Shown here: positions 8,765-19,275 of the stretch, piece after piece | Position numbering within the stretch: the first letter of the stretch is position 1 | How the letters are laid out: every line of letters starts with the position of its first letter | Origin: an uncultured Anaeroplasmataceae bacterium | Lineage (GTDB): Bacteria; Bacillota_I; Bacilli_A; Acholeplasmatales; Anaeroplasmataceae | NCBI GenBank assembly: GCA_947629825.1 | Contig: CANRFF010000003.1 | Location: forward strand, 124,001 to 188,000 | Length of the DNA: 64,000 nucleotides | Direction: 5' to 3' | Notes under the pieces: model-generated | The model's input: only the letters and a program-made list of their open reading frames with translations | The model's database searches: none | Told to the model about the DNA's origin: nothing | Position numbers and translations under genes: made by a program

Positions 8765-9043
8765 ATGGCTCGTTCAATTAAAAAAGGTCCTTTTTGCGAC
8801 GATCATTTGATGAAAAAGGTGTTGGAGCAAAAAGAAAACAAAGACAAAAAAGTCATTCAGACATGGTCTCGTAGATCAACCATTTTTCCGGCATTCATCG
8901 GCTTGACAATTGCTGTATACAATGGGCGTGAACATGTTCCCGTTTACATTACAGAAGATATGGTAGGACATAAGTTGGGTGAATTTGCTCCTACAAGAAC
9001 TTATCGTGGACATAGTGCCGATGATAAGAAGGCCAACAAATAG
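8765..9043 (+). CDS. rpsS: 30S ribosomal protein S19
   Basis: 92 residues, starting [14 protein letters not shown] and ending with [16 protein letters not shown], the S19 signature. It pairs with S13 in the 30S head near the A-site tRNA. AAGGAGGA lies just ahead of the ATG. Normal in length and order. Confidence 0.97.
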   Translation: MARSIKKGPFCDDHLMKKVLEQKENKDKKVIQTWSRRSTIFPAFIGLTIAVYNGREHVPVYITEDMVGHKLGEFAPTRTYRGHSADDKKANK

Positions 9044-9066
9044 TCAAAAGGAGAGAAGAAGACAAG

Positions 9067-9408
9067 ATGGAAGCAAAAGCAATTGCAAAAACTGTTAGAA
9101 TCACTCCTCGCAAGGCTCGCCTTGTCGTAGATTTAATTCGTAATAAGGATGTAGCTGAAGCAAAGGCTATCTTAAAGCTGACAAAAAAGCAAGCCTGTGA
9201 AGTGGTGTCTAAAGTATTAAACTCTGCATGTGCGAATGCAGAACACAATTATAATATGGATTCGAGTAATCTGTATGTGAAAACAGCTTATGTAACAGAT
9301 GGTATTCGTATGAAAAGAATGTTGCCTCGTGCCAAAGGAAGAGGAGACGTTATTGTAAAAAGATCTTGTAACATCACCGTTATTGTAGCTGAGAAAGAAA
9401 GCAAGTAA
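9067..9408 (+). CDS. rplV: 50S ribosomal protein L22
   Basis: 113 residues. It has the [15 protein letters not shown] start and the tunnel-lining hairpin [26 protein letters not shown]. The hairpin keeps its basic character, although [11 protein letters not shown] departs from the common VDEGPTLKR pattern. L22 contacts all 23S rRNA domains and narrows the exit tunnel beside L4. AAGGAGAGAAG lies upstream. Confidence 0.95.
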   Translation: MEAKAIAKTVRITPRKARLVVDLIRNKDVAEAKAILKLTKKQACEVVSKVLNSACANAEHNYNMDSSNLYVKTAYVTDGIRMKRMLPRAKGRGDVIVKRSCNITVIVAEKESK

Positions 9409-9420
9409 GGAGGAATACAT

Positions 9421-10200
9421 ATGGGTCAAAAAGTAAGTCCTGTCGGATTGCGTGTCGGTATCAATCGTGATTGGGATGCCGCTTGGTATGCGCCGAAGAC
9501 AGAGGTTGCGGATATTTTATTGGAAGATTTGAAAATTCGTAAATATTTGTCCGACGTATATAAAAAGGCATCGATTTCCCGTGTGATTATCGAACGTTTC
9601 AAAGGTACAAATAAAGATCGTATTAAAATTACGTTGTCTACGGCGAAACCCGGTGTTGTCATCGGTCATGAAGCGGAAACCAAAAACAAAGTGGTAAAAG
9701 AATTGGCATATAAGACGAAAAAAGAAATCATCTTGAATGTCGTTGAAATCAAAAAGCCGGAATTGGATGCGACTTTGGTTGCGAAATCGATTGCCGAGCA
9801 GTTGGAAGCCCGTGCTTCGTTCCGCCGTGTTCAGAAAGTTGCCATTCAAAGAGCGTTGAAAGCCGGTGCCAAAGGAGCGAAAACATTGATTTCCGGTCGT
9901 TTGGGTGGAGCGGAAATGGCTCGTAGCGAAGGATATAATGAAGGTCAGGTTCCTCTTCAGACATTACGTGCCGATGTGGATTATGCCGTGGCAGAGGCAT
10001 TGACGACATACGGTAAGTTGGGTGTGAAGGTTTGGATTTATAAAGGTGAAATTTTCGAAATGGCACCGAGACCGACCGAGGACAGACGTCCCGCAAGACC
10101 GAACAGAGCACCGAGAAAACCGGTGAAAGAAAATAAAGAAGCAAAAGAAGTCAAAGAAACAAAAGAAACGAAAACTGCCGACTCTAAAGGAGGTAAATAA
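9421..10200 (+). CDS. rpsC: 30S ribosomal protein S3 with atypical KH loop and basic/acidic tail
   Basis: 259 residues against about 218 in Bacillus. The N-terminal KH domain and the C-terminal signature ([41 protein letters not shown]) are clear. Two oddities: the KH GXXG loop, normally GKGG or GKKG, reads G-H-E-A at 9664-9675; and the protein ends in about 40 extra residues rich in Lys, Glu, Arg and Pro. S3 sits at the mRNA entry tunnel and contributes to helicase activity. AAGGAGGA precedes the ATG. Confidence 0.96.
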   Translation: MGQKVSPVGLRVGINRDWDAAWYAPKTEVADILLEDLKIRKYLSDVYKKASISRVIIERFKGTNKDRIKITLSTAKPGVVIGHEAETKNKVVKELAYKTKKEIILNVVEIKKPELDATLVAKSIAEQLEARASFRRVQKVAIQRALKAGAKGAKTLISGRLGGAEMARSEGYNEGQVPLQTLRADVDYAVAEALTTYGKLGVKVWIYKGEIFEMAPRPTEDRRPARPNRAPRKPVKENKEAKEVKETKETKTADSKGGK

Positions 10201-10202
10201 TT

Positions 10203-10625
10203 ATGTTAATGCCGAAAAGAGTGAAGTACCGCCGTCCTCATAGAGTTTATTTCCGTGACAGAAAAGCAAAAGGCGGTACGGAAATTGTATTTGGTGAATA
10301 CGGTTTGGTAGCTACGGAAGGATGCTGGCTGACCAATCGTCAAATCGAAGCGGCCCGTATTGCGATTACTCGTAAAATGGACCGTCAGGGACAGGTATGG
10401 ATTAAAGTATTCCCGCATTTAGCAAAGACGAAGAAACCTTTGGAAGTCCGTATGGGTTCCGGTAAAGGTGCTCCGGAAACTTGGGTAGCCGTTGTTAAAG
10501 AGGGATTGGTATTGTTCGAAGTTGCAGGTGTAACCGAAGAAGTTGCTCACGAAGCATTGCGTTTGGCTTCTCACAAATTACCTTGCAGTACAAAGATTGT
10601 AAAAAAAGTAGGTGAAGAGCAATAA
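10203..10625 (+). CDS. rplP: 50S ribosomal protein L16
   Basis: 140 residues beginning [14 protein letters not shown], with the signature [16 protein letters not shown]; the usual Gly after APE is Thr. L16 completes the A-site region of the 50S subunit at a late assembly step. The AAAGGAGG binding site lies within the last rpsC codons, and the stop overlaps the first base of rpmC. Confidence 0.97.
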   Translation: MLMPKRVKYRRPHRVYFRDRKAKGGTEIVFGEYGLVATEGCWLTNRQIEAARIAITRKMDRQGQVWIKVFPHLAKTKKPLEVRMGSGKGAPETWVAVVKEGLVLFEVAGVTEEVAHEALRLASHKLPCSTKIVKKVGEEQ

Positions 10626-11059
10626 TGAAAGCAGCAGAAGTTCGTAAATTGACCGAAAAGCAGATCAATGAAAAAATTGCCGAATTAAAAAGCGAATTGT
10701 TTAATTTGAAGTTTCAGGCTGCTTTGGGAAATTTGGAAAAACCTACTCGAATGGGTGAAATCAAAAGAGATATTGCCAGAATGAAGACCATTCTTACGGA
10801 AGGTTCTTATTTGAAAGAAGAAGCAAAGAAAACACGGTCGAAAAAGACCGGCGAATCTGCCAAAACGGAACCGACTCCGAAGAAGAAAGCAACCAAGACG
10901 GAAGAAACCGTAACCGAACCGGCTCCGGCAGAAACACCGGCACCGAAGAAGAAGACGGTCAAAGCCAAAAAGGAAGAAACTTCCTCGGAAACCGTTGAAC
11001 AGGCACCGAAGAAGAAAACCGGAACCAAGAAAAAGGCAACGGTTGAAGGGGCAGAATAG
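10625..11059 (+). CDS. rpmC: 50S ribosomal protein L29 with an extra 80-residue tail
   Basis: Residues 1 to about 66 are a normal L29 ([31 protein letters not shown]-like [19 protein letters not shown]). L29 proteins are normally 60-75 residues; this one continues to 144 with a low-complexity tail of Lys, Glu, Thr and Pro containing repeated APKKKT/TPKKKAT units. There is no frameshift: the frame is continuous and the next gene starts 11 nt later with its own AGGAGG. L29 sits by the tunnel exit next to L23, so the tail would project near nascent chains. Overlaps the rplP stop by one base. Confidence 0.95.
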   Translation: MKAAEVRKLTEKQINEKIAELKSELFNLKFQAALGNLEKPTRMGEIKRDIARMKTILTEGSYLKEEAKKTRSKKTGESAKTEPTPKKKATKTEETVTEPAPAETPAPKKKTVKAKKEETSSETVEQAPKKKTGTKKKATVEGAE

Positions 11060-11070
11060 GAGGATACCAC

Positions 11071-11328
11071 ATGGAAAATACTGGAGGTAAATTTTTTACA
11101 GGAACTGTTGTTTCTGATAAAATGGACAAAACAATCGTCGTATCTGTTGATACTTTTGGTGTACATAAATTATATAAGAAACGTGTGAAGAAGTCGAAAA
11201 AGTTTCATGTTCATGATGAGAACAACACCGCTAAAGTCGGAGATGTTGTTCGTTTCAAGGAAACCAGACCGCTTTCCAAAACCAAGTTCTATACTTTGGT
11301 GGAAGTGGTCAGTGTGAAACAACTTTAG
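11071..11328 (+). CDS. rpsQ: 30S ribosomal protein S17
   Basis: 85 residues with the OB-fold signature [13 protein letters not shown] and [16 protein letters not shown]. It binds helix 11 of 16S rRNA early in 30S assembly. AGGAGGATACCAC precedes the ATG. Confidence 0.97.
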   Translation: MENTGGKFFTGTVVSDKMDKTIVVSVDTFGVHKLYKKRVKKSKKFHVHDENNTAKVGDVVRFKETRPLSKTKFYTLVEVVSVKQL

Positions 11329-11357
11329 AGACCGGATTCCTGAAAGGAGGTACAATC

Positions 11358-11726
11358 ATGGTTCAACAAGAAACAAGATTAGCGGTGGCCGATAACAGCG
11401 GCGCTCGTGAATTACTGATTATTAAAGTATTGGGTGGAGCACTGCATCGATATGCCAATATCGGAGATATCGTTGTATGCTCTGTAAAATCTGCAACCCC
11501 AAACGGTGCAGTTAAAAAGGGTGATGTGGTCAAAGCGGTAATTGTTCGTACAAAAGCCGGTTTGAGAAGAAATGACGGTTCTTATATCAAATTCGATGAA
11601 AATGCGGCAGTTTTGATTCGTGAAGACAAGACTCCGAGAGGGACTCGTATTTTCGGACCTGTCGCAAGAGAATTGCGTGATAAAGAATATATGAAAATTA
11701 TTTCTTTAGCACCCGAGGTACTATAA
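11358..11726 (+). CDS. rplN: 50S ribosomal protein L14
   Basis: 122 residues, the standard length. [19 protein letters not shown] and the signature around [16 protein letters not shown] are intact, ending in SLAPEVL. It forms an intersubunit bridge with 16S rRNA and is the RsfS docking site. AAAGGAGG upstream; 29-nt gap after rpsQ. Confidence 0.97.
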   Translation: MVQQETRLAVADNSGARELLIIKVLGGALHRYANIGDIVVCSVKSATPNGAVKKGDVVKAVIVRTKAGLRRNDGSYIKFDENAAVLIREDKTPRGTRIFGPVARELRDKEYMKIISLAPEVL

Positions 11727-11740
11727 GGAGGTGCGAATCG

Positions 11741-12082
11741 ATGAATATCAAAACAGGTGATACTGTCGTTGTCATTGCCGGCAAGGACAGATATACGAAA
11801 GACAAAAAAGGAAATATCGTTCCGACAACGGGGAAAGTGTTGAAGGTTTATCCGAAAACAAATAAGGTTTTGGTCGAAGGTGTCAATATGGTTGTCAAAC
11901 ATCAGAAACCGACACAGGAAAATCAAAACGGCGGAAAAATCGAAAAAGAAGCGCCGATCGATGCTTCCAACGTAATGTTGTTGGATCCGAAAGTGAACAA
12001 ACCTACTCGTGTGGGGATTAAATTTGATGAAAACGGAAGAAAAATCAGAGTTTCTAAAAAATCTGGTTATGAATTCCGATAG
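11741..12082 (+). CDS. rplX: 50S ribosomal protein L24
   Basis: 113 residues with the N-terminal KOW motif ([14 protein letters not shown]...[19 protein letters not shown]). It is an assembly initiator near the tunnel exit. The C-terminus is typical (GVKF-like [19 protein letters not shown]). AAGGAGG precedes the ATG. Confidence 0.97.
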   Translation: MNIKTGDTVVVIAGKDRYTKDKKGNIVPTTGKVLKVYPKTNKVLVEGVNMVVKHQKPTQENQNGGKIEKEAPIDASNVMLLDPKVNKPTRVGIKFDENGRKIRVSKKSGYEFR

Positions 12083-12096
12083 AGGAGGGAATATAA

Positions 12097-12636
12097 GTGA
12101 ATCGTTTAAAAGAAAAATATCTGAATTCGATCAAAGCGGAATTAACGAAGCAATTTGCTTATCATTCTTCTATGGAAATTCCAAAGTTGGAGAAAATCGT
12201 TTTGAATATGGGCGTCGGCGATGCGGTGGCCAATTCCAAACTGTTAGATGATGCGGTCGATGAATTGACGCAGATTTCCGGACAAAAACCGGTGATTACG
12301 AAAGCAAAAAAATCCATTGCCAACTTCAAATTACGGGAAGGAATGCCGATTGGTTGCAAAGTGACGTTAAGAGGCGACAGAATGTATGAATTTTTAGATA
12401 AATTGGTGTCGGTCGCTTTACCGCGGGTACGTGATTTCCACGGAATCAGCGGAAATGCGTTCGACGGTCGTGGAAATTATACATTGGGCGTCAAAGAACA
12501 ACTGATTTTCCCGGAAATCAACTTTGATAAAGTGAAAAAAGTTCGTGGTATGGACATCGTAATCGTTACTACGGCAAAAACAGATGAGGAAGGTCGTGCC
12601 TTATTGCAATTATTAGGTATGCCTTTTAGAAAGTAA
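12097..12636 (+). CDS. rplE: 50S ribosomal protein L5
   Basis: 179 residues with a GTG start eight bases after GAGGAGGG. L5 signatures are intact ([55 protein letters not shown]). It anchors 5S rRNA together with L18 in the central protuberance. ATG is used by most neighbours, so the GTG may lower initiation slightly. Confidence 0.97.
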   Translation: MNRLKEKYLNSIKAELTKQFAYHSSMEIPKLEKIVLNMGVGDAVANSKLLDDAVDELTQISGQKPVITKAKKSIANFKLREGMPIGCKVTLRGDRMYEFLDKLVSVALPRVRDFHGISGNAFDGRGNYTLGVKEQLIFPEINFDKVKKVRGMDIVIVTTAKTDEEGRALLQLLGMPFRK

Positions 12637-12651
12637 GAGAGGAATAAAATT

Positions 12652-12837
12652 ATGGCAAAAACTTCAATGGTTGTTAAAAATCATAGAAAAGCGAAATTCA
12701 GTTCGCGTGCATATACCCGTTGCGAACGTTGCGGCCGTCCACATGCCGTTATCGGAAAATTCAAGTTATGTCGTATTTGTTTCCGTGAATTAGCATATAA
12801 AGGGCAAATTCCAGGCGTTAAAAAAGCAAGCTGGTAA
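12652..12837 (+). CDS. rpsN: 30S ribosomal protein S14, zinc-binding type
   Basis: 61 residues. Two CXXC pairs (CERC...CRIC) bind zinc, marking the short C+ type typical of Firmicutes; the longer zinc-free paralog is not in this window. It sits in the 30S head. Order L5-S14-S8 is standard for the spc operon. Confidence 0.97.
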   Translation: MAKTSMVVKNHRKAKFSSRAYTRCERCGRPHAVIGKFKLCRICFRELAYKGQIPGVKKASW

Positions 12838-12864
12838 TTTCCATTAGGTAAGGAGGAATAATTT

Positions 12865-13257
12865 ATGATGACAGATCCAATTGCGGATATGTTAACCCGC
12901 ATTAGAAATGCAAATACAATGCGTCATGAGACGGTAGAAGTTTCATCCTCTAAAATCAAGACTGCAATGTTGGAAGTTTTAAAGGAAGAAGGATATATTG
13001 TAGATTTTACTGTTTCCAAAGAAGTAAAAAGCGTTACTACAATTACATTGAAATATACCGCAGACCATCAAAGAGTCATAAGGGGATTGAAAAGAATTTC
13101 TAAACCGAGTCTGCCGGTATATACGAAGGCAGAAGAATTACCTAAGGTATTGAACGGATTAGGAATTGCGATTATCTCTACTTCTCAGGGAATCATGACA
13201 GATAAAAAAGCACGTAAGTTGAAAATCGGTGGAGAAGTATTGGCTTACGTTTGGTAA
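12865..13257 (+). CDS. rpsH: 30S ribosomal protein S8
   Basis: 130 residues starting [17 protein letters not shown], with the C-terminal [25 protein letters not shown] signature. It binds the central domain of 16S rRNA; in E. coli it represses the spc operon. TAAGGAGGA lies ahead of the first ATG. Confidence 0.97.
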   Translation: MMTDPIADMLTRIRNANTMRHETVEVSSSKIKTAMLEVLKEEGYIVDFTVSKEVKSVTTITLKYTADHQRVIRGLKRISKPSLPVYTKAEELPKVLNGLGIAIISTSQGIMTDKKARKLKIGGEVLAYVW

Positions 13258-13283
13258 AAAACAAAAATATGGAGGTGTTTTAA

Positions 13284-13826
13284 ATGTCTCGTATTGGTAA
13301 TAAGGCTATCACATTACCTGCCGGCGTTAGCGTGGATGTTCAAAAGGACAATTTCGTAACCGTTAAAGGCCCTAAGGGTGAGTTAAGCTTTCAATTCAAT
13401 AGCGAACTAAAAATTGGTACAGAAGGTACCGAATGTGTAGTGCAACGTCCCAACGATACGAAACTGATGAAAATGATGCATGGTACTACCCGTGCGTTGT
13501 TGCATAATATGGTTGTCGGAGTATCGGAAGGATTTCAGAAAACATTGGAAATCAACGGAGTCGGGTACCGTGCTCAATTACAAGGAAATACGTTGGTGAT
13601 TTCCGCAGGGTATTCTCATGTGGTGGAAAAACCGATTCCGAAGGGATTGAAAGTCGAATTACCGAAAAACACTCAGATTGTGATTTCGGGGATCGACAAA
13701 CAGTTGGTAGGACAATTTGCGGCAGAAGTTCGTGAAGTACGGAAACCGGAACCTTATAAAGGCAAAGGAATCAAATATGATTACGAACATATTCGTCGTA
13801 AGGAAGGAAAAACTGCTAAGAAGTAG
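13284..13826 (+). CDS. rplF: 50S ribosomal protein L6
   Basis: 180 residues, [15 protein letters not shown] start, two homologous domains, and the C-terminal signature [26 protein letters not shown]. It sits near the factor-binding site. ATGGAGGTG precedes the ATG. Confidence 0.97.
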   Translation: MSRIGNKAITLPAGVSVDVQKDNFVTVKGPKGELSFQFNSELKIGTEGTECVVQRPNDTKLMKMMHGTTRALLHNMVVGVSEGFQKTLEINGVGYRAQLQGNTLVISAGYSHVVEKPIPKGLKVELPKNTQIVISGIDKQLVGQFAAEVREVRKPEPYKGKGIKYDYEHIRRKEGKTAKK

Positions 13827-13842
13827 TTGAAAGGAGTCTCGT

Positions 13843-14205
13843 ATGATTAAAAAAGTTTCTAGAAATGAAAATCGTTTAAAAAGACATTTGCGTATTCGTC
13901 AAACCGTGAGCGGAACTCCTGAAAAACCGAGATTGAATGTTTTTCGTTCCAATAAGCAAATTTATGCTCAAGTTATTGACGATACAACGGGAAGAACCTT
14001 ATGCAGTGCTTCTTCCAAAGATAAAGAACTGTCGTTGACGAACGGTTCCAATATCGAAGCGGCCGCAAAAGTCGGAACATTGGTTGCGCAACGTGCAATC
14101 CAATTGAAAATCGAAAAAGTGGTATTTGACCGTGGCGGATATTTATATCACGGACGTGTCAAAGCATTGGCGGAAGCGGCAAGAGCCGCCGGATTAAAAT
14201 TCTAA
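13843..14205 (+). CDS. rplR: 50S ribosomal protein L18
   Basis: 120 residues with a basic N-terminal arm and the C-terminal [24 protein letters not shown]-like signature. It binds 5S rRNA with L5. GAAAGGAG precedes the ATG; 16 nt after rplF. Confidence 0.97.
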   Translation: MIKKVSRNENRLKRHLRIRQTVSGTPEKPRLNVFRSNKQIYAQVIDDTTGRTLCSASSKDKELSLTNGSNIEAAAKVGTLVAQRAIQLKIEKVVFDRGGYLYHGRVKALAEAARAAGLKF

Positions 14206-14221
14206 GGAGGGGGAATTGCGA

Positions 14222-14728
14222 ATGCGTAAAGAACGTAAAGAAGTTGAACAACCTGAATTTGAAGAACGTGTTGTTACCATCAATCGTGTTACGAAAGTTG
14301 TGAAAGGTGGTAGACGGTTCCGTTTCGCTGCGTTGGTTGTCATCGGCGACAGAAAAGGACGTGTCGGTTTCGGTACGGGAAAATCTCAGGAAGTTCCGGA
14401 AGCCATTAAAAAGGCTGTCGAAAATGCCAAAAAGAATTTGATTACTGTTTCTACATATAAAAATACGATTCCTCACGAAGTAACCGGTATTTACGGTGCG
14501 GGGCGTGTCATTTTAAGACCGGCCAGCGAAGGTACCGGAGTGGTTGCCGGTGGTCCGGTTCGTGCCGTTGTGGAATTAGCTGGAATTAGTGATATTCTAT
14601 CGAAATCATTGGGGTCTGCTACGCCGATTAACGTAGTCAGAGCCACAATAGAAGGGTTAAAGAGTTTGGAAACTGTCGAACAAGTCGCTTTGCGTCGGGG
14701 AAAGACAGTGAGCGAAATTCTGGGTTGA
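14222..14728 (+). CDS. rpsE: 30S ribosomal protein S5
   Basis: 168 residues from the ATG at 14222. An in-frame TTG at 14216 is possible, but TAAGGAGGGGG (14203-14213) is better spaced for the ATG. The S5 double-stranded-RNA-binding signature ([22 protein letters not shown]) and the C-terminal [14 protein letters not shown] are intact. S5 lines the mRNA entry channel and affects decoding fidelity. Ends with TGA, showing the standard code. Confidence 0.96.
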   Translation: MRKERKEVEQPEFEERVVTINRVTKVVKGGRRFRFAALVVIGDRKGRVGFGTGKSQEVPEAIKKAVENAKKNLITVSTYKNTIPHEVTGIYGAGRVILRPASEGTGVVAGGPVRAVVELAGISDILSKSLGSATPINVVRATIEGLKSLETVEQVALRRGKTVSEILG

Positions 14729-14732
14729 GAAT

Positions 14733-14909
14733 ATGTATAAAATTACTCTAGTGAAAAGTTTAATCGGTCGTAAACCGAATCAAGTTGCAACCGCAAAGGC
14801 ACTGGGATTAAGAAGAATCGGTCAAACAGTGACCAAAGAGGAAAATGATGCAGTCAGAGGAATGATCGTTACCATTCAACATTTGGTAAAGGTCGTTCAG
14901 GAAAAGTAG
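14733..14909 (+). CDS. rpmD: 50S ribosomal protein L30
   Basis: 58 residues: it starts [17 protein letters not shown], continues [11 protein letters not shown] and ends VVQEK, the L30 pattern and length. It lies 4 nt after the rpsE stop without a strong ribosome binding site of its own, so it is probably translated by coupling. Position between rpsE and rplO is the standard one. Confidence 0.96.
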   Translation: MYKITLVKSLIGRKPNQVATAKALGLRRIGQTVTKEENDAVRGMIVTIQHLVKVVQEK

Positions 14910-14922
14910 GAGGTGCCAGACG

Positions 14923-15360
14923 ATGTTAAATCAATTAAAACCCGTAGATGGCGCAAGACATTCGAAAAAACGTGTCGGACGTGGAATCGGCAGCGGTTTG
15001 GGAAAGACCGCCGGCAGAGGAACGAAAGGTCAGAATTCCCGTTCCGGTGGCGGAGTTCGTCCGGGATTTGAAGGAGGACAGTTGCCGTTGTTCCAACGGT
15101 TACCGAAAGTCGGATTTCATAATCGCAATCGGAAAGAATATGCCATTGTGAATCTGAAGCAGTTGAATTCTTTCGAAGATGGTGCGACCGTGGATGTACA
15201 GGCTTTGGTTCAAAAAGGATACGTCAAAAAAGTTTTGGATGGCGTAAAAGTATTAGGTCAAGGAGAGTTAACAAAGAAATTAACAGTAAAAGTTCATAAA
15301 GTTTCTGCTTCCGCAAAAACAGCGATTGAAAAAGCTGGCGGTACTGTAGAGGTGATCTGA
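14923..15360 (+). CDS. rplO: 50S ribosomal protein L15
   Basis: 145 residues. The glycine/arginine-rich N-terminal extension ([21 protein letters not shown]) that threads into 23S rRNA is clear, followed by the globular C-terminal domain. AGGAGGTG precedes the ATG. Ends with TGA just before the TTG start of secY. Confidence 0.97.
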   Translation: MLNQLKPVDGARHSKKRVGRGIGSGLGKTAGRGTKGQNSRSGGGVRPGFEGGQLPLFQRLPKVGFHNRNRKEYAIVNLKQLNSFEDGATVDVQALVQKGYVKKVLDGVKVLGQGELTKKLTVKVHKVSASAKTAIEKAGGTVEVI

Positions 15361-15361
15361 G

Positions 15362-16672
15362 TTGCTGGAGAAAGTAAAAAAAATCTTAAGCAATCGTGAG
15401 ATTGTCATTAAGATTATGTTTACATTTGCGATTTTATTGGTATTTAAAGTCGGAACGTATATTCCGATTCCGTTGGTTTCCACAACCAGTATCCGCCAGA
15501 TTTTGGCCGGAAACGACTTCTTGACGGTATTGAATGCTTTTTCCGGAGGAGGATTGTCCAATTTCTCGATTTTGGCATTGGGAATTTCTCCGTTTATCAC
15601 GTCTTCCATTATTGTTCAGATGTTCGAATTGATTATTCCGAAATTGAAAGAATGGTCCGAACAAGGAGAAGTTGGAAAAGGAAAATTGAATCGTGTAACC
15701 CGATATGTTACCATTGTTTTGGCATTGGTACAGGGATTGGTATTGATTTTCGGATTGGGTTCCAAACCGGAAAACGTATTGATCGATTCTTTGATTCAAT
15801 ATAAAAATTATTATTGGGCATTTTACATTTATATGGCTTTGGTCATTACTGCCGGTTCTGCATTTACGATGTGGTTGGCCGATTTGATTACCCGTCACGG
15901 AATCGGGAATGGGTCGTCGATGATTATTTCGGCGGGAATTATTTCTTCCATTCCGGCAATGTTTACCACGATGGGAAACAAATATTTGGGAGCCAATACG
16001 TCGGCAGCGAATGTGACGCTGTATATTTTGATTCTGGTATTGTATTTGGCGATGATTTTGGCGGTAGTATTCTTTGAAGGGGCCGTTCGGAAAATCCCCG
16101 TTCAATATGCCAACCGACAGGCATCTCAAGGATCCGATATTCCGATCAAATTGAACAGTGCCAGCGTAATTCCGGTCATTTTCGCTTCTACGTTGATGAG
16201 TATCCCGATGACCGTTGTCGGTGTGTTGGGCTTATCGACTTCTTCGAATCAGGGGGCTTATTGGGTGAATGAGATTTTCTCCAATTCCAAACCGATCGGA
16301 ATGGCACTTTATATTATTTTGATTGTTTTCTTCAGTTTCTTTTATTCGTTTATGACGGTCGATCCGGACAAGATCAGCGATAACTTGGATAAACAAGGCG
16401 CTTATATTCCGGGATATCGTCCGGGAGAAGATACCAAAGTACAACTTTCGAAAATGTTATTCAGAATCACGTTGATCGGCGCAGCATATCTGACGATCAT
16501 CGCCTTGGTTCCGATTATTGTCGCAGCGATCTTCGGATTCAGTCGTTCGGAAGCGTCGGTAATTACGATTGGCGGTACTTCGTTGATCATTATTGTCGGT
16601 GTTGCGATTGAAACGTTCCGTCAGATCGAAACGGCTTCGGAAACGAAAGATTACAAAGGGTTCTTGGATTAA
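15362..16672 (+). CDS. secY: Protein translocase subunit SecY
   Basis: 436 residues, ten predicted membrane helices, the channel core of Sec-dependent protein export. Conserved points: GTYIPIP in the first helix, GISPFITSSIIVQMF in TM2, and the cytoplasmic loop with FFEGAVRKIPVQYANR. It starts with TTG, preceded by GAGGTGAT inside rplO, and the rplO stop almost touches it, implying coupling. adk follows by 12 nt. Confidence 0.97.
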   Translation: MLEKVKKILSNREIVIKIMFTFAILLVFKVGTYIPIPLVSTTSIRQILAGNDFLTVLNAFSGGGLSNFSILALGISPFITSSIIVQMFELIIPKLKEWSEQGEVGKGKLNRVTRYVTIVLALVQGLVLIFGLGSKPENVLIDSLIQYKNYYWAFYIYMALVITAGSAFTMWLADLITRHGIGNGSSMIISAGIISSIPAMFTTMGNKYLGANTSAANVTLYILILVLYLAMILAVVFFEGAVRKIPVQYANRQASQGSDIPIKLNSASVIPVIFASTLMSIPMTVVGVLGLSTSSNQGAYWVNEIFSNSKPIGMALYIILIVFFSFFYSFMTVDPDKISDNLDKQGAYIPGYRPGEDTKVQLSKMLFRITLIGAAYLTIIALVPIIVAAIFGFSRSEASVITIGGTSLIIIVGVAIETFRQIETASETKDYKGFLD

Positions 16673-16684
16673 GGAGATTTCGAT

Positions 16685-17329
16685 ATGAAATTGTTGATTA
16701 TGGGAAGACCCGGTGCCGGAAAAGGAACACAAGCGGTCAACATCAAAGAGTATTATCATATTCCTCATATTTCGACGGGGGATATGTTCCGGGCAGCCAT
16801 CAAAAACGGAACCAAATTGGGAATGACTGCCAAAGAATATATGGATCAGGGGTTGTTGGTCCCGGATGAAGTAACGATCGGGATCGTTCGGGAAAGACTG
16901 TTGGAAAAAGACTGCGAAAACGGCTTTTTATTGGACGGATTTCCGAGAACAATTCATCAGGCGGAAGCATTGACGGCATTTTTACAGGAAAATCATATTC
17001 GGTTGGATGCCGTATTGGATGTGGATGTTCCCGCTGAAATTCTGGTTCGAAGAATGGTAGGAAGAAGAGTCTGCAAGAAATGCGGAGCGACCTATCACGT
17101 CGAATTCAATCCGCCGAAAACGGAAGGAATATGCGATGTCTGTCAGACCGCTTTGATTCAAAGAGCGGACGACACCGAAGAAACGGCGATCAATCGTCTT
17201 TCGGTCTATGACAAACAGACCGCACCGCTCTTGGATTATTATTCCAAACAAAATTTATTGAAAACGGTCAATGGAAATCAACCGTTGGATCAAGTTTTTG
17301 AAGACATTAAAAACGTCTTGGGAGCTTAA
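16685..17329 (+). CDS. adk: Adenylate kinase (zinc-lid type)
   Basis: 214 residues. Converts ATP + AMP to 2 ADP. P-loop GRPGAGKGT at residues 7-15, GDMFRAAI in the AMP site, and [13 protein letters not shown]. The LID has four cysteines (CKKC...CDVC), the zinc-binding form usual in Gram-positive bacteria. Standard position secY-adk-map. Confidence 0.97.
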   Translation: MKLLIMGRPGAGKGTQAVNIKEYYHIPHISTGDMFRAAIKNGTKLGMTAKEYMDQGLLVPDEVTIGIVRERLLEKDCENGFLLDGFPRTIHQAEALTAFLQENHIRLDAVLDVDVPAEILVRRMVGRRVCKKCGATYHVEFNPPKTEGICDVCQTALIQRADDTEETAINRLSVYDKQTAPLLDYYSKQNLLKTVNGNQPLDQVFEDIKNVLGA

Positions 17330-17332
17330 AAT

Positions 17333-18082
17333 ATGATTGAAATCAAAAGTGAACGTGAAATTGAACTTTTGAGGGAAGCGGGGAGAATCGTTGCGTTATG
17401 TCACGAAGAGATGAAAAAACAGGTTCGACCGGGAATTTCCACATGGGAACTCGATCAGATCTGCGAAAAAATCATTTTGAGTCATAATGCAACCCCTTCA
17501 TTCAAAGGGTATGGTGGTTTTCCATCGGCCGTATGTGCCTCTGTGAATGAAGTCGTGGTTCATGGTTTCCCAAGTAAAAAACAAATTTTGAAGTCGGGAG
17601 ATATCATTGCGATTGATATCGGGGCTTGTTATAAAGGCTATCACGGAGATTCGGCATGGACGTATGCCGTTGGCGAAATCAGTCCTGCGGATCGAAAATT
17701 GATGCAAGTCACTCATGAAGCATTGTTTCGAGGGCTCGAACAAGTCAAAGAAGGAGCCCATTTGGGAGATGTCAGTGCTGCGATCGGAAATTATGTGGAT
17801 TCTTTCGGTTATGGGATTGTGGAAGATTTCACCGGCCATGGCGTCGGCAGAGAAATCCATGAAGATCCGCCGATTTTCAATTTCGGTGTTGCGGGAACGG
17901 GGCCGATTTTGAAAGAAGGAATGGTTCTTGCGATCGAACCGATGGTCAATGCCGGTACGAAAAAAGTGAGAATTCTTTCGGACGGTTGGACGACGGTAAC
18001 GAAAGATAAATCGAAAAGTGCTCATTTCGAACATACGATTGTAGTGCGAAAAAACGGTTATGAAATATTGACGACACTTTAA
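17333..18082 (+). CDS. map: Methionine aminopeptidase type I
   Basis: 249 residues. Removes the initiator Met from nascent proteins. Ligands of the two-metal site are visible: HGFP (His), [16 protein letters not shown] (two Asp), [12 protein letters not shown] (His), EPMVN (Glu) and the final Glu in FEHTIVV. Starts 3 nt after adk. Confidence 0.96.
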   Translation: MIEIKSEREIELLREAGRIVALCHEEMKKQVRPGISTWELDQICEKIILSHNATPSFKGYGGFPSAVCASVNEVVVHGFPSKKQILKSGDIIAIDIGACYKGYHGDSAWTYAVGEISPADRKLMQVTHEALFRGLEQVKEGAHLGDVSAAIGNYVDSFGYGIVEDFTGHGVGREIHEDPPIFNFGVAGTGPILKEGMVLAIEPMVNAGTKKVRILSDGWTTVTKDKSKSAHFEHTIVVRKNGYEILTTL

Positions 18083-18097
18083 CAAGGAGACGATAAG

Positions 18098-18319
18098 ATG
18101 GCAAAGAAAGACGACGTTATTGAGATGGAAGGAAAAGTATTGGAAGTTCTTCCCAATACTCAGTTTATTGTAAAACTTGAAAATGATCATCAGGTTTTGG
18201 CTCACGTTTCTGGTAAAATCCGTATGAATAACATACGCATTTTACCAGGGGATAAAGTCACGATCGAATTGTCGACGTATGACTTAACACGTGGCAGAAT
18301 CACTTACAGACATAAATAA
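18098..18319 (+). CDS. infA: Translation initiation factor IF-1
   Basis: 73 residues, one S1-like OB-fold ([45 protein letters not shown]). It binds the 30S A-site during initiation. AAGGAGACG precedes the ATG; standard location between map and rpmJ. Confidence 0.97.
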   Translation: MAKKDDVIEMEGKVLEVLPNTQFIVKLENDHQVLAHVSGKIRMNNIRILPGDKVTIELSTYDLTRGRITYRHK

Positions 18320-18336
18320 TATTGGAGGTATTAAAA

Positions 18337-18450
18337 ATGAAAGTAAGACCATCAGTAAAACCAATTTGTGATAAATGCAAAGTGATCAGACGCAAAGGAC
18401 GCTTAATGGTGATTTGCGAAAATCCGAAGCATAAACAAAGACAAGGATAG
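18337..18450 (+). CDS. rpmJ: 50S ribosomal protein L36
   Basis: 37 residues starting [20 protein letters not shown]. The zinc ligands C-x2-C, then Cys and His near the C-terminus (ICENPKHKQ) are all present, so it is the zinc-binding form. TTGGAGG upstream. Confidence 0.97.
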   Translation: MKVRPSVKPICDKCKVIRRKGRLMVICENPKHKQRQG

Positions 18451-18472
18451 AAAGTAGGAGGGTGCGAAAAAT

Positions 18473-18838
18473 ATGGCACGTATTGCAGGAGTAGATATTC
18501 CAAGTGAAAAAAGAATTGTAATTTCATTACAGTATATTTACGGTATCGGCGGACCTACCGCAACAAAAATTTTGAAAAATGCGAATGTATCCGAAGATAT
18601 CCGTACCAAAGATTTGACGGAAGAACAATTACAGGCAATTCGTTCTGAAGTTGCGAAAGTAAAAGTAGAAGGGGACTTGAGAAGAGAAGTTGCCTTGAAT
18701 ATCAAACGCTTAATGGAAATTGGCTGTTACAGAGGAATGCGTCACAGAAAAGGATTGCCGGTTCGTGGGCAAAACACCAGAAACAATGCACGTACTCGTA
18801 AAGGTCCGAGACATACCATTGCGAATAAGAAGAAATAA
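18473..18838 (+). CDS. rpsM: 30S ribosomal protein S13
   Basis: 121 residues: [15 protein letters not shown] start, helix-hairpin-helix region ([14 protein letters not shown]), and the basic C-terminal tail [15 protein letters not shown] that contacts P-site tRNA. AGGAGGGTG precedes the ATG. Confidence 0.97.
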   Translation: MARIAGVDIPSEKRIVISLQYIYGIGGPTATKILKNANVSEDIRTKDLTEEQLQAIRSEVAKVKVEGDLRREVALNIKRLMEIGCYRGMRHRKGLPVRGQNTRNNARTRKGPRHTIANKKK

Positions 18839-18852
18839 GGAGGAAATGATAT

Positions 18853-19236
18853 ATGGCACGGAAAGTTACAAAGCGTCGTGTGAAAAGAAACTGCCCGGTT
18901 GGGGTAGCCCATATTCATTCGACTTTCAATAATACGATCGTTACAATTACTGATCCGGCGGGAAATGTAATTTCTTGGAGCAGTGCGGGGGCTTTAGGCT
19001 TTAAAGGAAGCCGTAAATCAACTCCTTTTGCTGCCCAGATGTGTAGTGAAGCAGCTGCCAAAGCGGCCGTGGATCAGGGAGTATCGAAAGTAGAGGTTAC
19101 AGTTAAGGGGCCCGGTCAAGGGCGTGAGGCTGCGATTCGTTCATTGACAGTGGCAGGATTGGAAATCACCGCAATTACGGATGTGACTCCGGTTCCGCAT
19201 AACGGCTGTCGTCCGCCAAAACGTCCGAGAGGATAG
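18853..19236 (+). CDS. rpsK: 30S ribosomal protein S11
   Basis: 127 residues with [18 protein letters not shown] near the start and the C-terminal [18 protein letters not shown] signature. It forms part of the 30S platform next to the Shine-Dalgarno helix. TAAGGAGGA upstream. Confidence 0.97.
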   Translation: MARKVTKRRVKRNCPVGVAHIHSTFNNTIVTITDPAGNVISWSSAGALGFKGSRKSTPFAAQMCSEAAAKAAVDQGVSKVEVTVKGPGQGREAAIRSLTVAGLEITAITDVTPVPHNGCRPPKRPRG

Positions 19237-19275
19237 TTTTAAAGTGGTAAGTGAAAAAGAATAAGGAGGCCCATA

